This document shows positions 52,289 through 60,351 of a DNA stretch of 64,000 nucleotides, one piece after another. Below the pieces are notes generated by a model that was given only the letters and a program-made list of their open reading frames with translations, was not told where the DNA came from and searched no databases. The translations under genes and the position numbers were made by a program. Origin of the DNA: Xanthomonas sp. 10-10 (lineage in GTDB: Bacteria; Pseudomonadota; Gammaproteobacteria; Xanthomonadales; Xanthomonadaceae). The DNA is taken from the NCBI RefSeq assembly GCF_040182365.1, contig NZ_CP144460.1:1860001-1924000 (forward strand), written 5' to 3'. Positions within the stretch are counted from its first letter, which is position 1. Each line of letters opens with the position of its first letter.

Positions 52289-52717
52289 TCATCGAAAGTC
52301 GCGGTGACATGCCTCGCACGCCTCCGCGACCCGCCGTTTGATCGGCACGAACGCGGCGCAGCTGGACGGCGCGCTGCGCTGCGCCTGCTCCAGGGCGACA
52401 CGCAGTGCCTGAGCATGTTCGCCGAAGCGGCGATCTTCGCCAATCTGCGCAAATGCCGGTTCCAGTTCGTCGGCAAGCAAGCGCAGCGATTGCAGTCGCG
52501 CCTGCTGCTGCGCAGCTGTGCACGCGCTGCCGGGCTGCGGCTGCAGGGCGCGCAGTTGGTAGTCCAGCACGTGCATCAGGCTGTCGGGCAGCGGGTCGCG
52601 CCGCGCCTGCAACACCCGCGCCAGCATGACCGTGGTGATCAGCCCGATCAACACGCCCAGCACCAGCATGAAGGCGTAACGGGCCGCGCGTGACTGATGG
52701 GGAGGTGTGGCGGACAT
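52289..52717 (-). CDS. Membrane-anchored cytochrome c'-like protein
   Basis: 142 residues; the ATG at 52717 has GGAG nine bases upstream. An N-terminal membrane anchor (YAFMLVLGVLIGLITTVMLA) places the rest in the periplasm. The body is helical, and a single heme-binding CEACH lies six residues from the C-terminus (AEACEACHRDFR), the position found in cytochrome c' four-helix proteins. Cys residues in SACTAAQ and SSCAAF are extra. No partner oxidoreductase nearby. Role (gas binding or electron transfer) is unknown. Confidence 0.78.
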   Translation of the reverse strand: MSATPPHQSRAARYAFMLVLGVLIGLITTVMLARVLQARRDPLPDSLMHVLDYQLRALQPQPGSACTAAQQQARLQSLRLLADELEPAFAQIGEDRRFGEHAQALRVALEQAQRSAPSSCAAFVPIKRRVAEACEACHRDFR

Positions 52718-52788
52718 GGCGAGCTGCTCCGGCATTAAAGCCCCCGGTGGGGCGGACGCGCGCACGGCGGCGCGCGTAAAATAGGCCG

Positions 52789-53622
52789 ATGAAAGCACAA
52801 TGGCGTGAACGCTTTGCCGGTATCGACCGGCTGTACGGAGTCGGCACGGTAGAGCGGTTGTCCGCCTGCCGCGTGGCGGTGGTGGGCATGGGCGGTGTGG
52901 GCTCGTGGGTGGTGGAGGCGCTGGCACGGACCGGCGTCGGCCATCTCCGCCTGATCGATGCCGACGACCTGTGCGTGTCCAATACCAATCGGCAATTGCC
53001 GGCGCTGGCCGGGCAGTACGGACGCAACAAGGCGCGCGCCATGGCCGAGCGCTGCGTCGCGATCAACCCGGAGATCGACGCCGAGGCGGTGGAGGCGTTT
53101 CTCACCACCGGCAACATCGAAACCCTGCTGGGCGACGGCCTGGATCTGGTGATCGATGCCTGCGACAGTTTCCGGGTCAAGGTGGAAACCATTGCCTGGT
53201 GCCGCCGCCGCAAGCTGCCGATGCTCACCGTGGGCGCTGCCGGCGGGCGCACCGATCCCACCCTGGTGCGCGTGCGCGATGTCTCGCGCACCGAGCACGA
53301 TGCGATGCTGGCATTGATCCGCAAGAAGCTGCGCAGCGACTTCAACTTCCCGAAGAATGCGCAGCGCTATTTCGGCGTGCCGGCGGTGTACTCGCTGGAA
53401 AACGTCAAATACCCGCAGGCCGACGGCAGCGTGTGCGGCATTCGCCCGCAACTCGATGCCGATGCCACGCTCAAGCTGGATTGCGGGGCGGGGCTGGGCG
53501 CAGCCACGCATATCACCGGCACGTTCGCGTTTGTAGCGGTCGGCAAGGCGCTGGAGATGTTGCTCAAGCCCAAGGCCGCTGCGTCCAAGCCGGTGGCCGA
53601 GGTCGCTGCCGCGTCATCGTAA
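52789..53622 (+). CDS. tcdA: tRNA threonylcarbamoyladenosine dehydratase
   Basis: 277 residues; E1-like fold with the ATP-binding GMGGVGSWVVEALARTGVG and DDLCVSNTNRQLPAL, the E1 catalytic loop and VIDACDSFRVKVETIAWCRRR. In E. coli TcdA (CsdL/YgdL) cyclises t6A37 of ANN-decoding tRNAs to ct6A. The C-terminal extension (GKALEMLLKPKAAASKPV) is variable. Starts 71 bases after the divergent cytochrome gene. Confidence 0.92.
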   Translation: MKAQWRERFAGIDRLYGVGTVERLSACRVAVVGMGGVGSWVVEALARTGVGHLRLIDADDLCVSNTNRQLPALAGQYGRNKARAMAERCVAINPEIDAEAVEAFLTTGNIETLLGDGLDLVIDACDSFRVKVETIAWCRRRKLPMLTVGAAGGRTDPTLVRVRDVSRTEHDAMLALIRKKLRSDFNFPKNAQRYFGVPAVYSLENVKYPQADGSVCGIRPQLDADATLKLDCGAGLGAATHITGTFAFVAVGKALEMLLKPKAAASKPVAEVAAASS

Positions 53623-53653
53623 CTGCATGCGCGCGCTGCGGCGGCCTGCCTGA

Positions 53654-54421
53654 TCAGCCCGGCAAGCCGAACAGGGCGCGTGCGTTTGCCGTGGTCTGTG
53701 CGGCGATGCGCTCGGCGTCTTCGCCGCGCAGTTGCGCGATGCAGTCCACTACCGTCCGCAGCGCGGCCGGCTCGTTGCGCTGGCCGCGGATGCTGGCGTC
53801 GGGTTGATCGGGTGCGTCGGTTTCCAGTAGCAGGTGCTGCAACGGCATGGTTGCGGCCAGGCCGCGCAGGCGATTGGCGCGCGGGTAGGTGACCGGGCCG
53901 CCCAGGCCGATCATGAAATCCAGTGTCCACAATTGCCGCGCCTGCTCGGGGCTGCCGGCAAAGCTGTGCACCACGCCGCGCAGGCCGCCGACGGCCTTGA
54001 TGCGGGCGATGACTTCTTCGGTGGCGCGGCGCGCATGCACGATCAGTGGCAGGTCGTGGCGCTTTGCCAGGCGCAGCTGCCCATCGAAATAGTCGCGCTG
54101 GGCCTGCGCGTCCAGTCCTTCGAGATAGAAATCCAGCCCGCATTCGCCGATCGCGCAGGGGCGCTCGCGCTCGATCCACTCGGCCAGCAGCTCCAGATGC
54201 GCGGGGCGGTGTTGATCCAGGAAGATCGGGTGCAGGCCATAGGCGGGATGCAGCCCAGGCGCCATTTCACACACTTCACGCAAGCCCGGCCAGCTGGCGG
54301 CAGTGACGGCCGGCACCACCTGTTGCACGACGCCGGCCTGGTGCGCGCGCGCGATCACCGCAGGGCGGTCGTGGTCGAATTCGCCCGCGTCCAGATGGCA
54401 ATGGCTGTCGATCAACTGCAT
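53654..54421 (-). CDS. TatD-family metal-dependent hydrolase
   Basis: 255 residues, start MQLIDSHCHLDAGEF with the first metal pair (HCH). Other metal ligands in GECGLDFY (Glu), VHARRATEE (His), VHSFAG (His), LLETDAP (Asp). Typical TatD/YcfH fold. Family members act as DNases (3'-5' exonuclease) or D-aminoacyl-tRNA-like deacylase; role here not settled. Its ATG overlaps the stop of the preceding 71-residue gene (TGATG), so the two are coupled. Confidence 0.93.
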   Translation of the reverse strand: MQLIDSHCHLDAGEFDHDRPAVIARAHQAGVVQQVVPAVTAASWPGLREVCEMAPGLHPAYGLHPIFLDQHRPAHLELLAEWIERERPCAIGECGLDFYLEGLDAQAQRDYFDGQLRLAKRHDLPLIVHARRATEEVIARIKAVGGLRGVVHSFAGSPEQARQLWTLDFMIGLGGPVTYPRANRLRGLAATMPLQHLLLETDAPDQPDASIRGQRNEPAALRTVVDCIAQLRGEDAERIAAQTTANARALFGLPG

Positions 54422-54636
54422 CAGTCGCGGCGCACCGGTGCCGGCAGCGGCGCCTTGCGGGTTTTCCAGTTCGCCAGCAGCAGCGTGGTCAGGCCGAATA
54501 GCAGTTCGTCCACGAACGGCACCAGATCCGGCACCAGCACATCCACCACGAACAGCGTGGCTGCCAGCTTGAACAAGGTGGGATAGCGCAGCTTGGCCGC
54601 CCATTCCAGGGCACGTGCGGTCAGGGGATTTCGCAT
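54421..54636 (-). CDS. Small membrane protein (possibly DUF6116)
   Basis: 71 residues: short N-terminal region, one membrane segment or two (LFKLAATLFVVDVLVPDLV, LLFGLTTLLLANW) and a basic tail (KTRKAPLPAPVRRD). Resembles the DUF6116 family found in gammaproteobacteria, but this is from memory of sequence style and not certain. Translationally coupled to the TatD gene. Confidence 0.75.
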   Translation of the reverse strand: MRNPLTARALEWAAKLRYPTLFKLAATLFVVDVLVPDLVPFVDELLFGLTTLLLANWKTRKAPLPAPVRRD

Positions 54637-54780
54637 GCGAAGACTCCGGCTGTTAGAAGTGCATGAAGTAACCGCTAGCTGAACTTAACCGTGGCGTTCA
54701 TGAGCGAGGGCGTTTTCGTTCAGGGTTCCCGTGCTGGAATCACGCCGTCAACAACGCGGTGCGTCCGCAGGGAGCTGGTC

Positions 54781-55572
54781 ATGAAGAGCAACACGACAAC
54801 TATACTGGTCGCCGCTGGTGCCTTGCTGGTGGGAGGCGTGGCCACTGCCGCCTTCATGAACAACCGTCCGTCCTCGGGCGATTTCGTCGCCAACGGCGAG
54901 CCGGCACCGCGTGGTCTGGAATATGCCGACGTGGTCAAGGTCGCGCCGATCACCCAGCGCGAGCCGCAGTATGCGCAGGTCGTCAACAGCGCGGCCATTC
55001 GCGAAACCACCACCAGCTCCTCGCCGCGCGAAGTGTGCCGCGACGTGGTGGTGCAGGAACGTCTGCCCGAGCGCGATGGCAACGTCGGCGGCACCGTCGC
55101 AGGTGCCGTGATCGGCGGCCTGTTGGGCAACCAGGTGGGTGGCGGCAACGGCCGCAAGCTGGCGACCGCCGCAGGTGCGGTGGGTGGCGGCTTCATCGGC
55201 AACCGGGTCGACCGCAATCATGTCGGCGGCCGCGTAGTCGACCGCACCGAACGCCAGTGCCACACCGAGAACGCCAATTCGAGCTCCTCGCGCGTCGTGG
55301 GCTACGACGTGACCTACCGTAATGCCGACGGCACCACCGGGACCATGCGTATGGACAGCAAGCCGGGCGAGCGCATCTCGCTGGGCGACGCCGACAACGT
55401 GGTGGCCTACGACGTGACCTACCGCTACGACGGGTTCGAGAAGACCGTGCGTATGAACGACAAGCCGGCGAGCGATCGTCTGCCGGTGGTCGATGGCCAG
55501 CTGGTGACCCAGACCGCGTCGACGGCCGGTGACCGGGGCGTCCGCGTGGATGCGGGCAGTACGCGCCAGTAA
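54781..55572 (+). CDS. Glycine-zipper 2TM domain protein with repeated C-terminal module
   Basis: 263 residues; the ATG at 54781 has GGGAG seven bases upstream. Signal anchor (ILVAAGALLVGGVATAAFM), polar region (VVKVAPITQREPQYAQVV), then the glycine zipper GGTVAGAVIGGLLGNQVGGGNGRKLATAAGAVGGGFIGN, then two copies of a short module (VGYDVTYRNADGTTGTMRMDSKPGER and VAYDVTYRYDGFEKTVRMNDKPASDR). Related to the UmoD/YcfJ envelope protein type. The duplication of the VTYR module is visible directly. A strong terminator follows. Confidence 0.88.
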   Translation: MKSNTTTILVAAGALLVGGVATAAFMNNRPSSGDFVANGEPAPRGLEYADVVKVAPITQREPQYAQVVNSAAIRETTTSSSPREVCRDVVVQERLPERDGNVGGTVAGAVIGGLLGNQVGGGNGRKLATAAGAVGGGFIGNRVDRNHVGGRVVDRTERQCHTENANSSSSRVVGYDVTYRNADGTTGTMRMDSKPGERISLGDADNVVAYDVTYRYDGFEKTVRMNDKPASDRLPVVDGQLVTQTASTAGDRGVRVDAGSTRQ

Positions 55573-55609
55573 CACGCTGGCAGCCTTCCGGCTGGATCGC
55601 TGCGTCAGC

Positions 55610-55638
55610 AAAAAGAGCCGGCACTGCCGGCTCTTTTT
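55610..55638 (+). terminator. Terminator after the glycine-zipper gene
   Basis: AAAAAGAGCCGGC-ACT-GCCGGCTCTTTTT, 13-bp perfect stem and T run. Confidence 0.93.
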
Positions 55639-55739
55639 GTTTTCAGGCCAGCGGTAACTCCCGTGCGCTGTACACGTCGCCGCCATGTTCGGCAGGCAAC
55701 TGGCAGATAATCGCCGCTTCTCCAGTGGTGGAAATCAGC

Positions 55740-56903
55740 ATGCCGGTGCGTCCCGATGATCTGTTCGATGTCCGTGCGCTGCTGACCGACGAAGAGCGGG
55801 CGGTGCAGGACGCCGTCGCGCGTTTTACCGATACGCGGGTACTGCCGGCGATCGGCGATGCCTTCGACGCGGGGCGGTTCCCAAGCGAGTGGGTGCCTGA
55901 CCTGGCGCGACTGGGGCTGCTGGGCGCCAGCCTGCCGGTCGGCGATGGCGGTGCGGGTCTGGGAGCGGTGTCCTACGGGCTGATTTGCCAGGAACTGGAG
56001 CGCGGCGACAGCGGCCTGCGCAGTTTCGTCAGCGTGCAGTCCTCGCTGTGCATGTATCCCATCCATGCCTATGGCAGCGACGCGCAACGCCAGCGCTGGT
56101 TGCCGGAGATGGCCGCCGGCCGCGTCATCGGCTGCTTCGGCCTGAGCGAAGCGCAAGGCGGCTCGGACCCTGCGGCGATGACCACGCGTGCAGTGCGCGA
56201 TGGCGACGGCTGGCGCCTGAACGGCGCAAAGATGTGGATCACCAACGGCAGCATCGCCAGCCTGGCCATCGTCTGGGCGCACACCGACGATGGCGTGTGC
56301 GGTTTTCTGGTGGAAACCGCCAGCCCCGGTTTCACTACGCAGGACATCGCCCACAAGATGAGCCTGCGCGCCTCGGTGACCTCGGCGTTGTTCCTGGACA
56401 ACGTGTTCGTACCCGAGCAGATGCGCCTGCCGAACGCGGCCGGGTTGAAGGCGCCGCTGGGCTGCCTCAACCAGGCACGTTACGGGATCGCCTGGGGTGC
56501 CATCGGCGCGGCGGTGGCCTGCCTGCGCGAGGCGCTGGCCTACGCAGGCGAACGCATCCTGTTCGGCCGGCCGCTGGCGGCCACCCAGAGCGCGCAGATC
56601 AAGCTGGCCGACATGGCGCGGCGGATTTCCACCGCGCAGTTGCTGGCGCTGCAGCTTGGCCGCCTGAAGGAGGCCGGGACGCTGCGACCGGAACAGATCT
56701 CGCTGGCAAAGTGGAATAATTGCCGCATGGCGCTGGACGTGGCGCGCGAGTGCCGCGACCTTCTGGGGGCGGCCGGCATCACCACCGAACATGTGGCGAT
56801 CCGGCATGCGCTCAACCTGGAATCGGTGATTACCTACGAGGGCACCGAAACCGTGCACCAGCTGGTGGTGGGACGTGCGCTGACGGGGCTCAACGCGTTT
56901 TGA
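55740..56903 (+). CDS. gcdH: Acyl-CoA dehydrogenase, glutaryl-CoA type
   Basis: 387 residues. FAD enzyme that oxidatively decarboxylates glutaryl-CoA to crotonyl-CoA in lysine/tryptophan breakdown. Family signatures: CFGLSEAQGGSDPAAMTT, WITNGSIASLAIVWA, GCLNQARYGIAWGAIGAA, and the catalytic Glu in ITYEGTETVHQL (YEGT). GcdH is preferred over other acyl-CoA dehydrogenases by the RSFVSVQSSLCMYPIHAYGSD segment and the ARYGIAWG motif. An upstream GTG at 55725 is possible. It lies 10 bases before the next gene; its function there is not obviously linked. Confidence 0.9.
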   Translation: MPVRPDDLFDVRALLTDEERAVQDAVARFTDTRVLPAIGDAFDAGRFPSEWVPDLARLGLLGASLPVGDGGAGLGAVSYGLICQELERGDSGLRSFVSVQSSLCMYPIHAYGSDAQRQRWLPEMAAGRVIGCFGLSEAQGGSDPAAMTTRAVRDGDGWRLNGAKMWITNGSIASLAIVWAHTDDGVCGFLVETASPGFTTQDIAHKMSLRASVTSALFLDNVFVPEQMRLPNAAGLKAPLGCLNQARYGIAWGAIGAAVACLREALAYAGERILFGRPLAATQSAQIKLADMARRISTAQLLALQLGRLKEAGTLRPEQISLAKWNNCRMALDVARECRDLLGAAGITTEHVAIRHALNLESVITYEGTETVHQLVVGRALTGLNAF

Positions 56904-56913
56904 CGAGGAGTGG

Positions 56914-59532
56914 GTGTTGATCGGCAAGGATGTGGTGCGACGCCTGAGAGGCGTCTTCTGGACGATGTGCGGAATCTGCGCGATTGCCGCAATCGCGATA
57001 CCGGCGCAAGCGAACGAGGCGCCTAGCATGGCGCCGGCACCGGCATGGGTGGTGGCCGATGCGGTGCCCGACAGCGTGCCGGGTGCGAGCGGGCTGCGCT
57101 ATGAGCTGGTGTCCGATCAGGTCGATCTCACCGGCCCGGCGGTGCGCGCGTACCGCCGGTTGAGCTATACGGTACAGCGCGCCAAGAGCCTGGATGAGGC
57201 CGGGCAGATCTCCATCGATTACCAGCCGCAGTATCAGACATTGCAGCTCAACAGCCTGGACGTCTGGCGCGCGGGTCAGCGCATCGACATGCGCAGCCGT
57301 GCGCATTACGCCAAGCTGCGCCGCGAAAGCGGGCTGGAAGACGGTTTGATCGATGGCGCGCTGACGCTGTCGATCACCTTGCCGGATCTGCGCGTGGGCG
57401 ACCGGGTCGATTACGGCGTGACCATCACCGGCAGCAATCCGGTGTTCGGCAAGGGCTATTACGACATCTTCGATGCGCGCTACGGCGTGCCGCTGGGCGA
57501 ACGGCGGGTCCGTGTGCGCTATCCCGCCGACATGGCCTTGCAGTGGCGCATCAGCGCGCCGGGCTTCAGCCGCAATGTCGGCAAGGCCGATGGGGTCGCG
57601 CTGTTGAACATCGGGGCAAGCAACGTCGCCGCCGTGCAGGAGGAAAAAGGCGCTCCCGACGATGTGGACCCGTACGGGCTGATCGAAGTGTCCACTGCCG
57701 GAAACTGGGCGCGTGTGGCGGCGTGGGCCGCGCAGTTGTACCCGGATGCATTCAAGGATGCGCAGGTGGCTGCCAGCATGAGGCAGAGCCTGCGGCTGCG
57801 CAGCGACGATGCGCAAGGCGCACTGATGCGTGCGGTGGCCTTCGTGCAGGGCGAGATCCGTTACGTCGGCCTGGACATGGGCGAGAACTCGCACGCCCCG
57901 CATGCGCCGGAAGTGACATTGCGCAACCGCTACGGCGACTGCAAGGACAAGGCGACGCTGTTGATCGCGCTGTTGCAGCTGGCCGGCATCCGCGCCGAGC
58001 CGGTGCTGGTCAACAGCGACAAGGGCGCCACGCTGGACAAGCGCCTGCCGAGCCCCTACGCATTCGACCATGTCGTGGTGCGCGCGCATCTGCCGCAGGG
58101 CGATGTGTGGGTGGACGCCACGCGCGACCGCGAGGAAGGCCCGTTTGCGCAGCGTCGGCCGCTGCCGTTTGTGCGCGGATTGCCGGTCCTGCCGGGGCAG
58201 GACGCCCTGGTCGACGTACCGGCGCCGATGCCGACCTTGCCGCAGGTCGAGGTGATTGAAGACATCGCGATTTCGCTGCGCAAACCGCAGCGCGTGGCCA
58301 CCTTCAGCGTGGACACCACCTACCGGCAGGGACGCGGCGAGCGGGTGGCGTCGAGTTTCGAAAACGATGGCGCGCAAACGGTGGGCGAGCGCTATCTGGA
58401 GTTCATGCAGCAGTACTACACCGCGCTGACACAGGTCGATGAGCCCACCATCGACGCTAGCGATGCATTGAATGTGCGCACGCACGAGACCTATCGGCTG
58501 GAATGGCCGGCGGCCGAAGGCGACGAAGTGGGCTTCCCGCTGTTTCAGCTCGGCGACTGGATGGACAGCTTGCCCAAGGAGGCGCGCAAGAGCCCGTTGG
58601 CGTTGCGCGGGCCGCAGCTGGCGCGGCAGACCGTGCGCGTGCAGACCGACCCGGCGGCCAAGGTGGATGCAGACACGCAGATCGTGTCCAACCCCTGGTT
58701 TCGCTTCTCGCGCACGATTGCGATGCGCGATGGCCGTATCGAGATCATCGGGCAATGGCAGCGCTACACCGACCGCATCCCCGCCAATGGGGTGGCACGT
58801 GCGGCGGCCGATATGGAGCGCGCGCGCGACCTGCTGTACTTCAATCACGACCTCAAGCCGCAGCGGCGCAAGCAGCCGACCGATTGGCGGGCGCTGAGCT
58901 ACCCACTGGTCGGATTGCTGGCATTGATCGTGCTTGTGCTGGGTTGCCTGGCCTGGTGGCGTGGCGGTGGCCTGGGCGGGCTGCTGTTCGATCCGCACGG
59001 CACGGTGCAGCGCATGCCGCAGCAGAGCGGTTTGCGCCGCAGCTCCTGGGCGGTGTTTGCGGTGACCACGCTGTTGTCGGCGTGGATGTGGCTGCAGGCC
59101 TTGCCATGGTGGATGCAACTGGCCGGTGCGCTGGCCGTGGGAGCGCTGCTGTTGCTGGGCTGCGTGCTGCTCAAACAGCTGTTGCGCTGGATGGACAGCG
59201 CAGCGCAGGTCGAGCGGCTGCTGCCGGCGATGGCGGGCAGCGTCTTGCCATGGCTGGTGTGCGTGCTCGCCGGGCTGGTCGCGCTCAAGGGCAGGCCGGC
59301 CCTGCTGCAGAGCGGTGCCAGCGATCCGGCCGGCATGGCGCAGTTGTCGACGTGCGTGCTGCTGTTGCTGCTGGGCAGCCTGTGGTGGTCGGTGTGCTCG
59401 GTTCAGGCCGTTGCCGGTGCCGCCGGATGCGGACGCACGCGCGCCTTCGGCGCCTGGGCCTTGACGCTGTCGCTGCTGGGTGTGGTCATCGCGGTGCTGG
59501 GCGTGCCGGTGGCGCTCGTGGCGACAGCCTGA
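56914..59532 (+). CDS. DUF3857 / transglutaminase-like membrane protein
   Basis: About 872 residues from a GTG (56914) or TTG (56917), both just after GAGGAG. Signal peptide (ICAIAAIAIPAQAN), a DUF3857 beta domain (residues about 40-230), then a transglutaminase-like core with Cys in NRYGDCKDKATLL, His in FDHVVVR and Asp in WVDATRD (Cys-His-Asp triad), and a C-terminal set of membrane segments (VGLLALIVLVLGCLAWW; four or five in all). Found in many Proteobacteria and Bacteroidetes; function unknown, likely peptide crosslinking or hydrolysis in the periplasm. Confidence 0.88.
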   Translation: MLIGKDVVRRLRGVFWTMCGICAIAAIAIPAQANEAPSMAPAPAWVVADAVPDSVPGASGLRYELVSDQVDLTGPAVRAYRRLSYTVQRAKSLDEAGQISIDYQPQYQTLQLNSLDVWRAGQRIDMRSRAHYAKLRRESGLEDGLIDGALTLSITLPDLRVGDRVDYGVTITGSNPVFGKGYYDIFDARYGVPLGERRVRVRYPADMALQWRISAPGFSRNVGKADGVALLNIGASNVAAVQEEKGAPDDVDPYGLIEVSTAGNWARVAAWAAQLYPDAFKDAQVAASMRQSLRLRSDDAQGALMRAVAFVQGEIRYVGLDMGENSHAPHAPEVTLRNRYGDCKDKATLLIALLQLAGIRAEPVLVNSDKGATLDKRLPSPYAFDHVVVRAHLPQGDVWVDATRDREEGPFAQRRPLPFVRGLPVLPGQDALVDVPAPMPTLPQVEVIEDIAISLRKPQRVATFSVDTTYRQGRGERVASSFENDGAQTVGERYLEFMQQYYTALTQVDEPTIDASDALNVRTHETYRLEWPAAEGDEVGFPLFQLGDWMDSLPKEARKSPLALRGPQLARQTVRVQTDPAAKVDADTQIVSNPWFRFSRTIAMRDGRIEIIGQWQRYTDRIPANGVARAAADMERARDLLYFNHDLKPQRRKQPTDWRALSYPLVGLLALIVLVLGCLAWWRGGGLGGLLFDPHGTVQRMPQQSGLRRSSWAVFAVTTLLSAWMWLQALPWWMQLAGALAVGALLLLGCVLLKQLLRWMDSAAQVERLLPAMAGSVLPWLVCVLAGLVALKGRPALLQSGASDPAGMAQLSTCVLLLLLGSLWWSVCSVQAVAGAAGCGRTRAFGAWALTLSLLGVVIAVLGVPVALVATA

Positions 59533-59666
59533 GATGGGCCATCGCCGCAATGCTGCTGGCGATGGCAACGATGGCGGCAGGCAGCTGAGATGCATGCAAG
59601 GGCTTTGCAAAGGCGCACAGGGCTGTGACACTGCCAGCCCCTCGTCGTTGCCGCGGAGCCAGCTTG

Positions 59667-60311
59667 ATGTCGACCGTGCGTCCCCCGTTGACCGTGCATG
59701 GCATGTCCAGTTCCGGCAACTGCTACAAGGTGCGTCTGCTGCTGGAGCAGCTGGGTAGTCGCTATCATTGGGTCGAAGTGGACAGCGTGGCCGGGCAGAC
59801 CCGCACGCCGGACTACCTGGCCAAGAATCCCAATGGCAAGGTGCCGATGGTGGAACGTGACGACGGCCGCGTGCTGACCGAATCCAACGCGATCCTGTTC
59901 TGGCTGGCCGAGGGCACGCCTTACCTGCCCACCGATGCGTGGCAACGCGCGCAAGCGCTGAGCTGGATGTTCTTCGAGCAGTACAGCCACGAGCCGTATG
60001 TGGCGGTGGCGCGTTTCATCAGCCTGTGGACACCGCGCGATGCAGCGCGCCGCGCCGAACTGCCGCAGCTGCGTGTGCACGGCGAACAGGCGCTCGCGGT
60101 GATGGAGCAGCATCTGCAGCAGCACGCCTGGTTCACCGGCAGCGATTACGGCGTCGCCGATATCGCGCTGTTTGCGTACACCCATTGCGCCGAGGACGGC
60201 GGCTTCGATCTGGAACGCTGGCCGGCGATCGGCGCCTGGCTGCAGCGCGTGCAGGCCTTGCCCGGGTTTGTCGCGATGCCGGCGCCCGCGTCCGCCTCGG
60301 TGAGCGCATGA
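59667..60311 (+). CDS. Glutathione S-transferase family protein
   Basis: 214 residues. N-domain TVHGMSSSGNCYKVRLLLEQL with the Ser/Cys-type catalytic region, NPNGKVPMVERDDG (cis-Pro) and TESNAILFWLAEG (glutathione-binding Glu-Ser); C-domain with GSDYGVADIALFAYTHCAE. Differs clearly from the GST at 47659. Its stop codon is followed without a gap by a 13-codon frame (60308-60349) and the second asparagine synthetase, so the three may be one operon. Confidence 0.88.
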   Translation: MSTVRPPLTVHGMSSSGNCYKVRLLLEQLGSRYHWVEVDSVAGQTRTPDYLAKNPNGKVPMVERDDGRVLTESNAILFWLAEGTPYLPTDAWQRAQALSWMFFEQYSHEPYVAVARFISLWTPRDAARRAELPQLRVHGEQALAVMEQHLQQHAWFTGSDYGVADIALFAYTHCAEDGGFDLERWPAIGAWLQRVQALPGFVAMPAPASASVSA

Positions 60312-60351
60312 GCGATATGCACGGCATCGGCCGCCCGCAGGAGCACTGACG

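Noticed and set aside
56890..59631. Very long minus-strand open frame (about 913 codons)
   Set aside because: It lies exactly opposite the DUF3857 gene, is rich in His, Arg and Gln, and has no recognisable domain; an antisense shadow caused by high third-position GC.
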